A stretch of DNA of 7,454 nt from Acidimicrobiaceae bacterium. GTDB taxonomy: Bacteria; Actinomycetota; Acidimicrobiia; Acidimicrobiales; Ilumatobacteraceae. Under the pieces are notes generated by a model. The model made no database searches. It was not told where the DNA came from and saw only the letters and a program-made list of their open reading frames with translations. A program made the position numbers and the translations under genes. Shown here piece after piece: positions 7,033 to 7,454 of the stretch. How positions within the stretch are numbered: position 1 is the stretch's first letter; every line of letters begins with the position of its first letter. The DNA lies in NCBI GenBank assembly GCA_002727235.1, contig PBWL01000023.1, forward strand, positions 19,731-27,184. The letters are read 5' to 3'.

Positions 7033-7454
7033 GTGAACACACAAGCACGACCCGGACGGCCCCGATCTGCCGTAGAAGCACTTCCCGCGTACCGGCCGGG
7101 ACGTGATGCAAAACAAGCGCAACAAGAGCATGGAATTGCCGACGCGGTAAAACTTGCGTCGAACGAAAACCCCGAGGGCCCTATCTCCGCTGTGGAGAAT
7201 GCGGTTCTTTCCGCAGTTCGCGGGGCAAACCGCTACGCCGATCACCGCGGGGGAGAGTTGCGGTCTCGGATCGGTGAGTGGCTCGACATTTCAGCCAACC
7301 ACATCACCATTGGAAACGGCTCGGTCGGGTTGCTGCAACAGATCTTCCTCACCTACCTCGATCCGGGTGACGAGATTATTTTTGGATGGCGTTCGTTTGA
7401 GGTGTACCCGATTTACTCGCAACTCACCGGGGCTGAGATGGTTCGGGTTCCTCT
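7033..7454 (+). CDS. hisC: Histidinol-phosphate / aromatic aminotransferase (HisC2/Pat-like), C-terminus missing
   Basis: This is the first 140 codons of a PLP-dependent fold-type I aminotransferase, usually about 350-370 aa; the rest is outside the window. HisC enzymes transfer an amino group between glutamate and imidazole-acetol phosphate, or aromatic 2-oxo acids in the Pat group. Visible features are ALPAYRPGR near the N-terminus, LASNENPEGP (Asn44), NRYADHRGGELR, the PLP-phosphate region GNGS (94-97) and FGWRSFE (117-123). The FGWRSFE wording and GSVGLLQQ resemble mycobacterial HisC2/Pat rather than classical HisC. The PLP lysine would be downstream. The start is GTG 7033, 2 nt after the preceding stop, with no good Shine-Dalgarno sequence; no later start keeps the conserved N-terminus. 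The tight spacing suggests cotranscription with the CoA-transferase, though an amino-acid biosynthesis role is more likely than a link to terpene catabolism. Confidence 0.88.
   Translation, partial: MNTQARPGRPRSAVEALPAYRPGRDAKQAQQEHGIADAVKLASNENPEGPISAVENAVLSAVRGANRYADHRGGELRSRIGEWLDISANHITIGNGSVGLLQQIFLTYLDPGDEIIFGWRSFEVYPIYSQLTGAEMVRVP

Noticed and set aside
6999..7035. Possible terminator between the CoA-transferase and aminotransferase genes
   Set aside because: No stem-loop with a T-run is visible and only 2 nt separate the genes, so there is no room for an independent terminator.

Overview
This window looks like part of an actinobacterial chromosome. The clues are a mycothiol-type metal-binding protein of the TIGR03084 kind, an actinobacterial HisC2/Pat-type aminotransferase, GTG starts, very short gaps between genes, and an evenly moderate-to-high GC content (mid to high 50s by eye). 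The moderate GC would suit a lineage such as Acidimicrobiia better than a very GC-rich streptomycete or mycobacterium, but that placement is only a guess.

Layout. Bases 1-323 hold the 5' two-fifths or so of a minus-strand gene for a TIGR03084-type metal-binding protein, cut off by the window edge. Bases 324-431 are a divergent intergenic region with a plausible forward promoter (TTGACT-N18-TACGGT). Four plus-strand genes follow: the carboxyltransferase (beta) subunit of an MCC/GCC-like acyl-CoA carboxylase (432-2066), its biotin carboxylase/biotin carrier (alpha) subunit (2069-4084), an AtuA (DUF1446) protein (4081-5838), and a family III (CaiB/BaiF) CoA-transferase (5846-7030). The 5' part of a histidinol-phosphate/aromatic aminotransferase gene (7033 to the edge) comes last. 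Gaps are 2, -4 (ATGA overlap), 7 and 2 nt, so all five plus-strand genes could be one transcript. No stretch longer than about 110 bases lacks a gene.

How the genes could work together. The alpha and beta subunits should form a biotin-dependent carboxylase acting on a branched or terpenoid enoyl-CoA, such as 3-methylcrotonyl-CoA or geranyl-CoA. AtuA is the marker protein of the acyclic-terpene (citronellol/geranyl) utilisation cluster of Pseudomonas. The CaiB/BaiF enzyme could load CoA onto the acid substrate or recycle CoA from a pathway product. The acyl-CoA dehydrogenase, enoyl-CoA hydratase and lyase of a full pathway are not in the window. The most likely role is therefore catabolism of a branched-chain or isoprenoid carboxylic acid, with the substrate unresolved. 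The aminotransferase is probably a housekeeping amino-acid gene that follows closely.

I saw no RNA genes, mobile elements, CRISPR arrays, phage genes or clear terminators. I found no wholly new system. What deserves a second look is the combination of genes and a few DNA-level signals: a possible leaderless start and a perfect 22-bp palindrome inside a gene.
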